Assembly: GCF_003254625.1 (NCBI RefSeq)
Contig: NZ_QJRJ01000082.1
Span: 558,001-622,000 of the forward strand
Reading direction: 5' to 3'
Length of the DNA: 64,000 bases
DNA from: Flavobacterium ginsenosidimutans
GTDB lineage: Bacteria; Bacteroidota; Bacteroidia; Flavobacteriales; Flavobacteriaceae
Both the position numbers and the translations under genes were made by a program. A model generated the notes under the pieces. It was not told where the DNA came from and did not search any database. It was given only the letters and a program-made list of their open reading frames with translations. This document shows positions 25,933 to 35,279 of this stretch, in pieces (position 1 is the stretch's first letter; the number at the start of each line of letters is the position of its first letter).

Positions 25933-26077
25933 GGATAGTGCAAAAAATTAAGAGTACAAATTACGTAAAAAGTTTTAAAATTAATGCAAAAATTCTGCTA
26001 ATACTGCAAGCTGAATGTTAAGATATTTTTACTGTAAATAAAGGTTTTATTTGATTTACTTTAAAATCTTAAAGTTT

Positions 26078-26485
26078 CTATATTAATTTCAATTGTCTTT
26101 TTCCGTCTGAAAGCAGTTCAATATTAATTGTAGAATGTTCTTCTGGAATTAAACTTGCAATTTTTTCAGACCATTCAATAAAACACCAATTTCCAGAATA
26201 TAAATAATCATCAACTCCCATATCAAGAGCTTCAGTTTCTTTATTTAATCGATAAAAATCAAAATGATAAACGGTTTGATTATTAGAAGTTTGATATTCA
26301 TTTACTAAAGAGAAAGTTGGACTGCTTGTTGCGTCTTCAACTCCTAGGGTTTTGCATAATTGCTTAATTAAAGTTGTTTTTCCAACTCCCATTTCTCCAT
26401 TAAAAAGAATGATTTTTTTAGGATTTGAAGCAATAACCTGCTCTGCAACTTCTTGAATTTGATCTAATGAAAAAACGATGTTCAT
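26078..26485 (-). CDS. tsaE: tRNA threonylcarbamoyladenosine biosynthesis ATPase TsaE
   Basis: The 135-residue protein has Walker A FNGEMGVGKTTLIK (near residue 30), ATSSPTFSLVNEY and HFDFYRL, then GNWCFIEWSEKI, all diagnostic of TsaE. It works with TsaB and TsaD to transfer threonylcarbamoyl to A37 of ANN-decoding tRNAs. Length is typical. It lies between porX and ald on the minus strand, a gene order I recall as conserved in Flavobacterium. Confidence 0.94.
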   Translation of the reverse strand: MNIVFSLDQIQEVAEQVIASNPKKIILFNGEMGVGKTTLIKQLCKTLGVEDATSSPTFSLVNEYQTSNNQTVYHFDFYRLNKETEALDMGVDDYLYSGNWCFIEWSEKIASLIPEEHSTINIELLSDGKRQLKLI

Positions 26486-26614
26486 TTGTTGTTTATTTAT
26501 TTTAGTCTCAGTCGCAGTTTTCAGTCTCAGTAAGAAGCCGTAAACTGCGATTGAAATTAAAAACTTTTAATTTAATTTAATTGTTTTTCGCGAAAGCAAA
26601 ATTTATTTTTTTTG

Positions 26615-26672
26615 CCACAGATTAAAGGATTTTAAAAGATTTTTTTACCCTTGCTAATTCTTTAATCTGTGG
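26615..26672. repeat. Inverted repeat CCACAGATTAAAG / CTTTAATCTGTGG
   Basis: Thirteen-base perfect arms (26615-26627 and 26660-26672) are separated by 32 AT-rich bases. The pair lies in the 250-base spacer between porX and tsaE. On both sides are AGTCTCAGTCGCAGTTTTC words in opposite orientations (about 26502-26530 and 26703-26730), giving an outer imperfect inverted repeat. Confidence 0.75.
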
Positions 26673-26735
26673 TAGAATATTTCCAAATTGGTCTCAAGTC
26701 CTCTCTGAAAACTGAGACTGCGACTGAAAACTCTT

Positions 26736-28289
26736 TTATTTAGGATTAAAAACCAAGAACGGAATAATCATTTCTTCTAATGAAATCCCTCCGTGCTGGT
26801 ATGTGTTTTTGTAATAGCTCACATAATGATTGTAGTTGTTTACATAAGCCAAGAAAAAATCATTTTTGGCAAAAATAAACGAACTGCTCATATTTATCGC
26901 AGGCAAACCAATTGTTTTAGGATCTTTTACTACATAAACATCTTTTTGTTCGTATGTTAAGCTACGTCCAGTTTTATAACGCAAATTTAGACTTGTATTT
27001 TTATCTCCCACAACTTTCGACGGATTTTTTACATTAATTGTTCCGTGGTCTGTGGTTAAAATCAATTTGAAACCTAAAAGCTGGGCTTGTTGAATGATCT
27101 CTAATAAAGGAGAATTTTTAAACCAGCTTAATGTTAGAGAACGATACGCTTTATCGTCTGACGCTAATTCTTTTACAACTTCCATTTCAGTTTTAGCATG
27201 CGAAAGCATATCTACGAAATTGTAAACTACAGTTACTAAATCATTTCCTTTTAAAGCTTTAAAGTTTTCTGCTAGCTTTTTACCTCCAGAATAGTTTGTG
27301 ATTTTGAAATAATCTTCCTTAATATTTAGACCCAAACGCTTTAATTGAGCCGACAGAAATTCTGCTTCGTAAAGGTTTTTTCCTCCGTCTTCAACATCAT
27401 TTTTCCAATATTCAGGAAATTGTTTTTCCATTTCTACAGGCATCAAACCTGAAAAAATAGAGTTTCTGGCATATTGTGTAGCGGTTGGAAGAATAGAGTA
27501 GTACGGAACTTCTTTTTCTAACTTATAATAATTTGAAATTACACTTTCAAAAGATTTCCATTGATCGTAACGTAGATTGTCAATTACGACAAAAAGAATT
27601 GGTTTGTCTTTCTTTTTAATTTCTGGAACAACTAATTCTTTGAATAATGTATTAGATTGAATCGGTTTATCCGCTTTTGGTGCAAACCAATCTTCATAGT
27701 TTCTTTCAATGAATTTTCCGAATTGTGAGTTCGCTTCAACTTTCTGAGATTCTAAGATTTCGATCATCGCTGTATCGTTGATATCTTCTAGTTTTAATTC
27801 CCAGAAAATCAACTTTTTGTACAATTCAACCCAATCTTCGTAAGAATTAACCATTGCTAATTCCATCGAAATCTTTCTGAATTCTTTCTGATAGTCTAAA
27901 GTTGTTTTTTCGGTAATTAACCTCGAATCATCCAGATTTTTCTTCAAACTCAATAAAATCTGATTAGGATTTACCGGTTTTATAAGGTAATCAGCGATTT
28001 TAGAACCAATGGCTTCTTCCATAATATATTCTTCCTCGCTTTTGGTAATCATAATCATCGGAATAGCTGATTTTTTCTCTTTCATTTCAGAAAGTGTCTC
28101 TAATCCGCTCATTCCAGGCATGTTTTCATCCAAAAAAACAATATCAAAGTTATCTTCTTCAAATAATGCAATTGCATCAAGGCCATTATTGCAAGTTGTA
28201 ACTTCGTAATTCTTTTTTTCTAGAAATAATATATGGGGCTTTAAAAGATCGATTTCATCATCGACCCAAAGTATTTTTATCTTATCCAT
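26736..28289 (-). CDS. porX: Response regulator with PglZ phosphatase domain, PorX
   Basis: The 517-residue protein begins with a CheY-like receiver (VDDE at D10-D11, phospho-acceptor D54 in FLDENMPG, MMITKS-like MIMITKS, YLIKPV) and continues from about residue 200 with a PglZ/alkaline phosphatase-like domain (LFVVIDNLRYDQWKSFE, YSILPTATQYARNSIFSGLMP, TTDHGTINVKNP, HGGISLEEMIIPF). This fusion is PorX, which regulates the type IX secretion system and gliding machinery in Bacteroidota together with the kinase PorY and an ECF sigma factor, and which cleaves oligonucleotides in studied members. No porY is in this window. Confidence 0.94.
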   Translation of the reverse strand: MDKIKILWVDDEIDLLKPHILFLEKKNYEVTTCNNGLDAIALFEEDNFDIVFLDENMPGMSGLETLSEMKEKKSAIPMIMITKSEEEYIMEEAIGSKIADYLIKPVNPNQILLSLKKNLDDSRLITEKTTLDYQKEFRKISMELAMVNSYEDWVELYKKLIFWELKLEDINDTAMIEILESQKVEANSQFGKFIERNYEDWFAPKADKPIQSNTLFKELVVPEIKKKDKPILFVVIDNLRYDQWKSFESVISNYYKLEKEVPYYSILPTATQYARNSIFSGLMPVEMEKQFPEYWKNDVEDGGKNLYEAEFLSAQLKRLGLNIKEDYFKITNYSGGKKLAENFKALKGNDLVTVVYNFVDMLSHAKTEMEVVKELASDDKAYRSLTLSWFKNSPLLEIIQQAQLLGFKLILTTDHGTINVKNPSKVVGDKNTSLNLRYKTGRSLTYEQKDVYVVKDPKTIGLPAINMSSSFIFAKNDFFLAYVNNYNHYVSYYKNTYQHGGISLEEMIIPFLVFNPK

Positions 28290-28360
28290 AAAACAATTTA
28301 ATTTTTACTGCAATTTAGAGTTATAGAACTTAAAAAGTATTAAAAATAGTATAAATTTAC

Positions 28361-28368
28361 CAAAGTTA
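28361..28368 (-). promoter_or_regulatory. -7 box upstream of porX
   Basis: On the minus strand this reads TAACTTTG (TAnnTTTG). It is 71 bases before the porX start, giving a leader of about 65 bases. The -33 match is weak. Confidence 0.35.
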
Positions 28369-28482
28369 CTTCAAGATTTTGTTTTGAATTTTAACATTTT
28401 TTAATGTATTTTATTGATTATCATGTTGATTTCAACTGTGATTTTTAAATAAAAAACACCAGACTCTTTATACTTATTTACT

Positions 28483-28490
28483 TATATTTG
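28483..28490 (+). promoter_or_regulatory. -7 box upstream of the HD hydrolase gene
   Basis: TATATTTG matches TAnnTTTG, 23 bases before the GTG start at 28514. No good -33 TTG at normal spacing; TTTA is present instead. Confidence 0.45.
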
Positions 28491-28513
28491 TTGACCAAAA
28501 AAATAACTCAGTA

Positions 28514-29743
28514 GTGACTCAGATCAACAAATTAAAAATATTCAACGATCCTATCTATGGTTTCATTACGATTCCAAATGAACTGGTTTACGACTTAATT
28601 CAGCACCCATATTTTCAGCGTCTGCGTCGTATATCACAAATGGGATTGTCCTATTTGGTGTATCCAGGAGCTAACCATACTCGTTTTCATCACGCTTTAG
28701 GGTGTATGCATTTAATGAAGAAAGCAATTGATACGCTACGTTTTAAAGATGTTGTCATTTCTGAAGAAGAAGAAAATGCGTTATTAATAGCGATTTTACT
28801 TCATGATATTGGACATGGGCCATTTTCTCATGCAATGGAAAGAAGTATTGTTGAAGATGTGCATCATGAAGCTATTTCATTATTATTTATGAATCAGCTG
28901 AATGAAGAATTTGGTGGAAGACTAAGTTTAGCAATTCAGGTCTTTAAAGGAGAATATCATAGAAAATTCATGTTGCAATTGATTTCAAGTCAATTAGATA
29001 TGGACAGAATGGATTATTTGAAACGAGATAGTTTTTACACTGGTGTTGCAGAAGGAAATGTGAATTCTGAACGATTGATTCAGATGATGAATGTGGAAGA
29101 TGATGTTTTGGTAATTGAAGAAAAAGGAATTTATTCTGTTGAAAAATTCCTACTTTCGCGAAGATTAATGTATTGGCAGGCTTATCTTCACAAAACGAGT
29201 TTAGTAGCTGAATTAATTTTGATGAAAGTTCTAAAACGAGCAAAAGAATTAGTGTTGAAAGGCGTTGATCTTCCTTGTAGTGAGCCACTTTCGTATTTTA
29301 TGCATAATAAAATTACACTTGAAGATTTTGATGCTGAAAAATTGGATTTGTTTTCGCAATTAGACGATTTTGATATTATAAGTGCTTTGAAAGCTTGGCA
29401 AAGACAAGATGATTTTGTTTTAAGCACTTTGAGTAAAATGATTATCAATAGAGATTTGCTTAAAATAAAAATGAGCGCAGAGAAGGTTTCAATGGAAGAA
29501 TCTCAATCTTTAAAAGAGCAATTTGCTAACAAACATCATATTAGTCAATTAGAGGCTGGATATTTTATTTTTAGAGGAAAAATCAAAAATCAAGCTTATA
29601 GCAAAGAAGCAGAACCTATCAGAATTTTGAAAAAAGATAGAACAATTGAAGATGTTGTTGAAGCTTCTGATCAGCTGAATTTGAAATCGTTATCTAAATT
29701 GGTTACAAAATATTATATCTGTTTTCCAAAACAACTTATCTAA
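28514..29743 (+). CDS. HD domain phosphohydrolase (dNTPase/SAMHD1-like)
   Basis: The 409-residue protein has the HD superfamily metal site: HTRFHHALGCMHLM (near residue 55), ILLHDIGHGPFSHAME (near 97) and LDMDRMDYLKRDSFYTG (near 160), plus QRLRRISQMGLSYLVYPGA at the N-terminus. This is the dGTPase/SAMHD1-like group that hydrolyses dNTPs or related nucleotides. The start is GTG, and no ATG is available before the conserved N-terminus. It sits directly upstream of lpxD. Confidence 0.88.
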   Translation: MTQINKLKIFNDPIYGFITIPNELVYDLIQHPYFQRLRRISQMGLSYLVYPGANHTRFHHALGCMHLMKKAIDTLRFKDVVISEEEENALLIAILLHDIGHGPFSHAMERSIVEDVHHEAISLLFMNQLNEEFGGRLSLAIQVFKGEYHRKFMLQLISSQLDMDRMDYLKRDSFYTGVAEGNVNSERLIQMMNVEDDVLVIEEKGIYSVEKFLLSRRLMYWQAYLHKTSLVAELILMKVLKRAKELVLKGVDLPCSEPLSYFMHNKITLEDFDAEKLDLFSQLDDFDIISALKAWQRQDDFVLSTLSKMIINRDLLKIKMSAEKVSMEESQSLKEQFANKHHISQLEAGYFIFRGKIKNQAYSKEAEPIRILKKDRTIEDVVEASDQLNLKSLSKLVTKYYICFPKQLI

Positions 29744-29769
29744 AATTAACATTTAAAACCTATTTTTTA

Positions 29770-29777
29770 TATTTTTG
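29770..29777 (+). promoter_or_regulatory. -7 box immediately upstream of lpxD
   Basis: TATTTTTG matches TAnnTTTG, ending only 5 bases before the lpxD ATG. Transcripts from it would be nearly leaderless. Confidence 0.35.
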
Positions 29778-29782
29778 TCGCG

Positions 29783-30799
29783 ATGAAATTTACAGCAGAA
29801 CAAATAGCAGGAATTTTAGAAGGAGAAGTTGTTGGAAATCCCAATGCAGAAGTTTCTAAACTTTCAAAAATCGAAGAAGGAGACGAAGGATCGCTTACTT
29901 TTTTGGCTAACCCAAAGTATATTAACTTTATATATACGACTAAAGCGACAGTAACAATTGTTAATGATAGCTTTATTCCTGAACAGGATATTACTACTAC
30001 ACTAATTAAAGTGGAAGATGCTTACGCAGCATTTTCTAAACTTTTACATTTTTATAATCAAGTAAAATTAAACAAAACAGGTATCGAACCTCAGTCTTTT
30101 ATGTCTGAAGGGACTAAATATGGAGAAAATTTATATTTAGGAAGCTTTAGTTATATCGGGCAAAATGTAGTTTTAGGTAATAATGTAAAAATATACCCAA
30201 ATAGTTTTATTGGAGATAATGTTGTGATCGGTGATAATGTTTTTATTTTCGCGGGAGCAAAAATTTACTCAGAAACTGTAATTGGAAATAATTGTACGAT
30301 TCATTCAGGTGTAATTATAGGAGCTGATGGTTTTGGTTTTGCACCTAATGAAGATGGAGAATATAGTAAAGTGCCACAAATTGGTAATGTTATTATCGAA
30401 GACAATGTTGATGTTGGCGCTAATACTACAATAGATAGAGCAACTTTAGGTTCTACTATAATAAGAAGAGGAGTTAAGCTAGACAATCAGATTCAGATTG
30501 CGCACAATGTTGAAATTGGTAAAAACACTGTAATTGCTGCTCAAAGCGGTGTTGCTGGTTCTACCAAAATTGGCGAAAATTGTATGATTGGAGGACAGGT
30601 TGGAATTGCTGGCCACTTAATTATAGGGAATAATGTTAGACTTCAGGCACAGTCAGGAGTTGCAAGAAACATTAAAGATGATGAAGTATTACAAGGCTCT
30701 CCAGCGCTTGCATACAGCGATTACAATAAATCATACGTACACTTCAAAAATCTGCCTAAGATTGTTGCAGAAGTTGATGAATTAAAGAAACACAAATAA
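29783..30799 (+). CDS. lpxD: UDP-3-O-acylglucosamine N-acyltransferase
   Basis: The 338-residue enzyme has an N-terminal uridine-binding domain (MKFTAEQIAGILEGEVVGN, LTFLANPKY) and a left-handed parallel beta-helix of hexapeptide repeats from about residue 110 to 310, with the catalytic His region IQIAHNVEIG. It adds the N-linked 3-hydroxyacyl chain in lipid A synthesis. It begins a tight run with lpxC/fabZ and lpxA. A second LpxD-like protein is encoded at 33900. Confidence 0.95.
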   Translation: MKFTAEQIAGILEGEVVGNPNAEVSKLSKIEEGDEGSLTFLANPKYINFIYTTKATVTIVNDSFIPEQDITTTLIKVEDAYAAFSKLLHFYNQVKLNKTGIEPQSFMSEGTKYGENLYLGSFSYIGQNVVLGNNVKIYPNSFIGDNVVIGDNVFIFAGAKIYSETVIGNNCTIHSGVIIGADGFGFAPNEDGEYSKVPQIGNVIIEDNVDVGANTTIDRATLGSTIIRRGVKLDNQIQIAHNVEIGKNTVIAAQSGVAGSTKIGENCMIGGQVGIAGHLIIGNNVRLQAQSGVARNIKDDEVLQGSPALAYSDYNKSYVHFKNLPKIVAEVDELKKHK

Positions 30800-30811
30800 T
30801 AAACCCAAAAA

Positions 30812-32209
30812 ATGGAAATAATGGTTAAACAGAAGACCATCAAGAATGAAATTTCACTAACAGGAGTTGGATTACATACTGGAAAAGAAGTTACAATGAC
30901 TTTTAAACCTGCTCCCGTTAATAATGGTTTCACTTTTGTAAGAGTAGATTTGCAAGGCCAACCAGTCATTGAGGCTGATGCTAATTATGTTGTTAATACT
31001 CAAAGAGGAACAAATCTTGAGAAACTAGGTGTAAAAATTCAAACACCAGAGCACGTTTTAGCTGCAGTAGTTGGTTGCGATTTGGATAATATTATTATTG
31101 AATTGAATGCCTCTGAACTTCCAATTATGGATGGTTCATCAAAATATTTTGTTGAAGCTATTGAGAAAGCAGGTATTGAAGAGCAAGATGCTAGCCGAAA
31201 TGTTTATGTAGTAAAAGAAGTTATTTCGTTTACTGATGAAGCAACAGGAAGCGAAATTCTTGTTATGCCAAGCGATGAATATCAAGTAACAACTATGGTA
31301 GATTTTGGTACAAAAGTATTAGGTACTCAAAATGCTACGCTTAAAAGCTTATCTGATTTTAAACAGGAAATTGCAAGTTCTAGAACTTTTAGTTTCTTAC
31401 ATGAATTAGAATCATTGTTAGAGCACGGTCTTATTAAAGGTGGTGATTTAAACAACGCAATCGTATATGTAGATAAAGAAATCTCTGAATCTACAATGGC
31501 TAATTTAAAGAAAGCATTTGGTAAAGATGAAATTTCTGTTAAACCAAATGGAGTTTTAGATAACTTAACTTTACACTATCCAAACGAAGCTGCAAGACAC
31601 AAATTGCTTGATGTTATTGGAGATTTATCTCTTATTGGAGTTCGTATTCAAGGAAAAATTATTGCTAATAAACCAGGGCACTTTGTAAATACTCAATTTG
31701 CTAAAAAACTGGCTAAAATTATCAAAATAGAGCAGAGAAATCATGTTCCAACTTATGATTTGCATCAAGAGCCATTGATGGATATTCATAAAATCATGTC
31801 AATGCTTCCTCACAGACCTCCATTCTTGTTGATCGACCGAATTATCGAAATGTCTGATCGTCACGTAGTAGGATTGAAAAATGTTACTATGAATGAGAAT
31901 TTCTTTGTAGGTCACTTTCCAGAAGCTCCAGTTATGCCAGGTGTATTAATTGTAGAAGCAATGGCACAAACAGGAGGTATTTTAGTTTTAAGTACCGTTC
32001 CGGATCCTGAGAATTATTTAACTTACTTTATGAAAATTGACAATGTTAAATTTAAACATAAAGTATTGCCAGGAGACACTTTAATCTTTAAATGTGAGTT
32101 AATTTCTCCTATCAGAAGAGGAATTTGCCATATGCAAGCAAACGCTTATGCAAATGGTAAATTAGTTACTGAAGCAGAATTAATGGCACAAATAGCAAGA
32201 AAACAATAA
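30812..32209 (+). CDS. lpxC/fabZ: Bifunctional LpxC deacetylase / FabZ dehydratase
   Basis: The 465-residue fusion has LpxC at about residues 1-305 (ISLTGVGLHTGKEVTM, TPEHVLAAV, LPIMDGSS, ARHKLLDVIGDL with zinc-binding His and Asp) and FabZ at about 318-465 (HKIMSMLPHRPPFLLIDRI, NENFFVGHFPEAPVMPGVL, EAMAQTGG). LpxC commits UDP-acyl-GlcNAc to lipid A; FabZ dehydrates 3-hydroxyacyl-ACP, so the fusion sits at the branch between lipid A and phospholipid acyl chains. The fusion is a Bacteroidota trait. A start at 30821 (MVKQKT) is equally possible. Confidence 0.95.
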   Translation: MEIMVKQKTIKNEISLTGVGLHTGKEVTMTFKPAPVNNGFTFVRVDLQGQPVIEADANYVVNTQRGTNLEKLGVKIQTPEHVLAAVVGCDLDNIIIELNASELPIMDGSSKYFVEAIEKAGIEEQDASRNVYVVKEVISFTDEATGSEILVMPSDEYQVTTMVDFGTKVLGTQNATLKSLSDFKQEIASSRTFSFLHELESLLEHGLIKGGDLNNAIVYVDKEISESTMANLKKAFGKDEISVKPNGVLDNLTLHYPNEAARHKLLDVIGDLSLIGVRIQGKIIANKPGHFVNTQFAKKLAKIIKIEQRNHVPTYDLHQEPLMDIHKIMSMLPHRPPFLLIDRIIEMSDRHVVGLKNVTMNENFFVGHFPEAPVMPGVLIVEAMAQTGGILVLSTVPDPENYLTYFMKIDNVKFKHKVLPGDTLIFKCELISPIRRGICHMQANAYANGKLVTEAELMAQIARKQ

Positions 32210-32284
32210 TAAATTCTCAAATTTATTGTTTAGGTTTGTTGCTTCAAACTTAGAATATTTTAATTAAAAATATAAAACATACAG

Positions 32285-33070
32285 ATGAATCAACCATTAG
32301 CATATGTTCATCCAGGCGCAAAAATCGCTAAAAACGTTGTAATAGAGCCATTTACAACAATTCACAATAATGTTGTTATTGGTGATGGTACTTGGATTGG
32401 TTCAAACGTGACCATTATGGAAGGCGCTCGAATTGGTAAAAATTGCAACATTTTTCCAGGAGCCGTAATTTCTGCTGTGCCACAAGATTTAAAATTCGGA
32501 GGTGAAGATTCTCTTGCTATTATCGGTGATAATTGTACAATTAGAGAATGTGTAACTATAAATAGAGGAACAATTGCTTCTGGTCAGACTGTAATTGGTA
32601 ACAATTGCTTAGTAATGGCTTATGCTCACATTGCACACGACTGTGAAATTGGAAATAATGCAATTATTGTAAACGGTGTTGCTTTGGCAGGTCACGTAGT
32701 TGTTGGAAATCATGCAGTTATTGGAGGTTTGGCGGCAATTCACCAATTTATTCATATTGGAGATCACGCTATGATTTCTGGAGGATCTTTGGTTAGAAAA
32801 GACGTTCCTCCATTTACAAAAGCAGCAAAAGAGCCATTGTCTTACGTTGGAATTAACTCGGTTGGTTTAAGAAGAAGAGGATTTACTACTGAAAAAATTA
32901 GAGAAATTCAGGAAATATACCGAATTTTATATCAAAAGAATTACAATACAACTCAAGCCTTAAGTATTATTGAGGCCGAAATGGAAGCTACTCCTGAAAG
33001 AGATGAAATTCTAGATTTTATTAGAAATTCTTCTCGAGGAATTATGAAAGGTTACTCAGGAAACTATTAA
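32285..33070 (+). CDS. lpxA: Acyl-ACP--UDP-GlcNAc O-acyltransferase
   Basis: The 261-residue protein is a left-handed beta-helix (AYVHPGAKIAKNVVIEPFTT at the start, repeated I-G-N units) with the LpxA active-site segment VMAYAHIAHDCEIGN and a C-terminal helical domain (YVGINSVGLRRRGFTTEKI). It catalyses the first step of lipid A synthesis. Length and order match the family. It is downstream of lpxC/fabZ by 75 bases. Confidence 0.96.
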   Translation: MNQPLAYVHPGAKIAKNVVIEPFTTIHNNVVIGDGTWIGSNVTIMEGARIGKNCNIFPGAVISAVPQDLKFGGEDSLAIIGDNCTIRECVTINRGTIASGQTVIGNNCLVMAYAHIAHDCEIGNNAIIVNGVALAGHVVVGNHAVIGGLAAIHQFIHIGDHAMISGGSLVRKDVPPFTKAAKEPLSYVGINSVGLRRRGFTTEKIREIQEIYRILYQKNYNTTQALSIIEAEMEATPERDEILDFIRNSSRGIMKGYSGNY

Positions 33071-33211
33071 TTTTAGAGTTTAGATTTCTGATTTTAGATT
33101 TCTAAGCTGTAAATTGAAAAATATAAAATTAAAAATGAAGATTGATTCTTTGTCTAGGAATCTAAAATCTATCCCGAAGCTTCGGGGCTAAAATCTAAAA
33201 TAAAAAAACAA
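33062..33211. repeat. Word-rich spacer with CCCGAAGCTTCGGG palindrome
   Basis: The lpxA-efp spacer contains TTAGATTTCTGATTTTAGATTTC near 33075-33102 and its approximate complement GGAATCTAAAATCT near 33157-33170, so it can fold back on itself. CCCGAAGCTTCGGG at 33173-33186 is a perfect 14-base palindrome. A related palindrome lies inside the yeiH-like gene at 41545. Confidence 0.65.
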
Positions 33212-33778
33212 ATGGCATCTACATCAGATATTAGAAACGGATTGTGTATTAAATTTAATCACGACATCTATAAAATTATTGAATTTCTTCACGTAAAACC
33301 TGGAAAAGGTCCAGCTTTCGTAAGAACAAAACTAAAAAGTTTAACTTCAGGTAAAGTATTAGATAATACTTTTTCAGCAGGTCATAAAATTGATGTTATT
33401 AGAGTTGAAACGCACACATTTCAATATTTATATCCAGAAGGTGATGAGTTTCACTTCATGAACGCTGAAACTTTCGAGCAGATTTCATTGAACAAAAACA
33501 TCTTAGATGCTCCAGATTTGTTAAAAGAAGGAACAAACGTAATGGTTCAAATCAATACAGAAACAGATTTGCCGTTATCTGTAGATATGCCAGCATCTGT
33601 AATTCTTGAAGTTACTTACGCTGAGCCAGGAGTTAAAGGAAACACAGCTACAAACGCAACAAAAAATGCTACAGTAGAAACAGGTGCTAACATTAACGTT
33701 CCGTTGTTCATCAACGAAGGTGATAAAATTAAAATCGATACAGCTTCAGGTTCTTACATGGAGCGTGTAAAAGAGTAG
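33212..33778 (+). CDS. efp: Elongation factor P
   Basis: The 188-residue protein has the three-domain EF-P pattern, with the tip loop VKPGKGPAFVR carrying Lys32, TVETGANINVPLFINEGDKI, and the C-terminal GSYMERV. EF-P relieves ribosome stalling at polyproline. The tip residue is Lys; no EpmA or YmfI-type modifying gene is in this window, so its modification state cannot be judged. Confidence 0.96.
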   Translation: MASTSDIRNGLCIKFNHDIYKIIEFLHVKPGKGPAFVRTKLKSLTSGKVLDNTFSAGHKIDVIRVETHTFQYLYPEGDEFHFMNAETFEQISLNKNILDAPDLLKEGTNVMVQINTETDLPLSVDMPASVILEVTYAEPGVKGNTATNATKNATVETGANINVPLFINEGDKIKIDTASGSYMERVKE

Positions 33779-33899
33779 TTTTTTAATTAAGATAAATTTG
33801 ACAATGAGTCAATTAGATAATTTGTGAATCGACATAATTTTGTATATTCACATTCTAATTGACTCATTTTCTAATTGACAAATTTTCTAATTATAATAT

Positions 33900-34829
33900 A
33901 TGAAATTTCCAAAGAGTCATTCTTTACAAGAAATTGCAAATTTGCTTAACTGCAAATTTATTGGAGACAAAAACTTTCAAGTTTTAGGTATTAACGAAAT
34001 ACATGTCGTTGAACCTGGTGATATTGTTTTTGTTGACCACCCAAAATACTACGACAAAGCTTTGCAATCGGCAGCTACGATAGTTTTGATAAACAAAGAA
34101 GTAGAATGTCCAGAAGGAAAAGCCCTTTTAATCTCTGATGATCCATTTAGAGATTTTAATATTCTTACCAAACATTTTAAACCTTTTCAATTTGCTAATG
34201 TTGCCATTGCGCCTTCTGCAGAGATAGGGGAAGGGACAGTAATTCAGCCAAATAGTTTTGTTGGTAACAATGTTAAAATTGGCAAAAACTGTTTAATCCA
34301 TTCTAATGTTTCAATTTACGATCATACTGTAATTGGGGACAATGTAATTATCCATGCAGGAACCATTTTAGGAGCAGATGCTTTTTATTATAAAAAACGT
34401 CCTGAAGGTTTTGATCAGTTGATTTCCGGCGGAAGAGTTGTTATTGAAGATAATGTTGGTATTGGTGCGCTTTGTACAATTGACAAAGGGGTTACGGGAG
34501 ATACAACTATTGGTGCAGGTACAAAATTAGATAACCAAGTACATGTTGGACACGACACTGTTATTGGGAAAAAATGCTTAATTGCTTCTCAAACTGGTAT
34601 TGCAGGCTGTGTGATTATTGAAGATGAAGTAACGTTGTGGGGGCAAGTTGGTACAACTAGTGGTATAACGATTGGAGCAAAAGCGGTTGTGATGGGACAG
34701 ACGGGTGTAACCAAGTCAGTTGAAGGAGGAAAATCTTATTTTGGTACTCCAATCGAAGAGTCAAGAGAAAAATTAAAGCAATTAGCTAATATCAAGAAGA
34801 TTCCTGAAATATTAAGTAAATTGAAGTAA
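33900..34829 (+). CDS. Second LpxD-like acyltransferase
   Basis: The 309-residue protein resembles LpxD: an N-terminal LQEIANLLNCKFIGD and GDIVFVDHPKYYDKAL domain, then hexapeptide repeats (NSFVGNNVKIGKNCLIHSNV) and HVGHDTVIG at the active site. It is about 30 residues shorter than the LpxD encoded at 29783 and has an insert YYKKRPEGFDQLISGG. Having two LpxD proteins within one locus is common in flavobacteria. The second may use a different acyl chain or sugar acceptor; this is inference. Confidence 0.88.
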   Translation: MKFPKSHSLQEIANLLNCKFIGDKNFQVLGINEIHVVEPGDIVFVDHPKYYDKALQSAATIVLINKEVECPEGKALLISDDPFRDFNILTKHFKPFQFANVAIAPSAEIGEGTVIQPNSFVGNNVKIGKNCLIHSNVSIYDHTVIGDNVIIHAGTILGADAFYYKKRPEGFDQLISGGRVVIEDNVGIGALCTIDKGVTGDTTIGAGTKLDNQVHVGHDTVIGKKCLIASQTGIAGCVIIEDEVTLWGQVGTTSGITIGAKAVVMGQTGVTKSVEGGKSYFGTPIEESREKLKQLANIKKIPEILSKLK

Positions 34830-34830
34830 T

Positions 34831-35193
34831 ATGTCTATTAAAGAATTTGTTCAGAAATTTTACAAGTCAGATGCCTTAATTGATAGCGAAATTTTAAAAA
34901 CATATCTGCATCCTGATGTTACGCTTGAATGGAACAGCAGTAAAGGTTTTATTCAGATGGATTATGATTCTATTGTTGAAATGGCTAATGAACTTAGTCG
35001 GGCTTACGTTCGTTCTAAGGTGAGAATTAGTCATATTCTTGCGGAAGATGATTTAGTATCAGTACGTTACTCTCATTTCGTAAAAACAATAGAGAATCCG
35101 AGGGAAGAGATGTTATTGGCGCATTTTGCAACAATTTGGCAGATCAAAGACGATAAACTTTACAGAGGTTATCAAATGAGTCAATTTTCTTAA
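34831..35193 (+). CDS. NTF2-like (SnoaL-like) protein
   Basis: The 120-residue protein has the cone-shaped alpha-beta barrel pattern of the NTF2 superfamily (IKEFVQKFYKSDALID, YLHPDVTLEWNSSKGF, AHFATIWQIKDDKLYRGYQMSQ). No catalytic residues are certain. It begins one base after the stop of the second lpxD-like gene, so they are co-transcribed. Role unknown. Confidence 0.8.
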   Translation: MSIKEFVQKFYKSDALIDSEILKTYLHPDVTLEWNSSKGFIQMDYDSIVEMANELSRAYVRSKVRISHILAEDDLVSVRYSHFVKTIENPREEMLLAHFATIWQIKDDKLYRGYQMSQFS

Positions 35194-35236
35194 TATTTTT
35201 TTGACAATAAAAGAGGCAAAATACATTACAAAACCT

Positions 35237-35244
35237 TATTTTTG
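35237..35244 (+). promoter_or_regulatory. -7 box upstream of sucD
   Basis: TATTTTTG matches TAnnTTTG, 36 bases before the sucD start. The -33 element is not evident. Confidence 0.4.
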
Positions 35245-35279
35245 CAACACAAATTTAAAAACTACATAAAATATATATC

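Noticed and set aside
32210..32284. Hairpin AATAAATT...AATTTATT after lpxC/fabZ
   Set aside because: All A-T pairs with no T-run at the right place and lpxA follows in the same direction; too weak to call a terminator.
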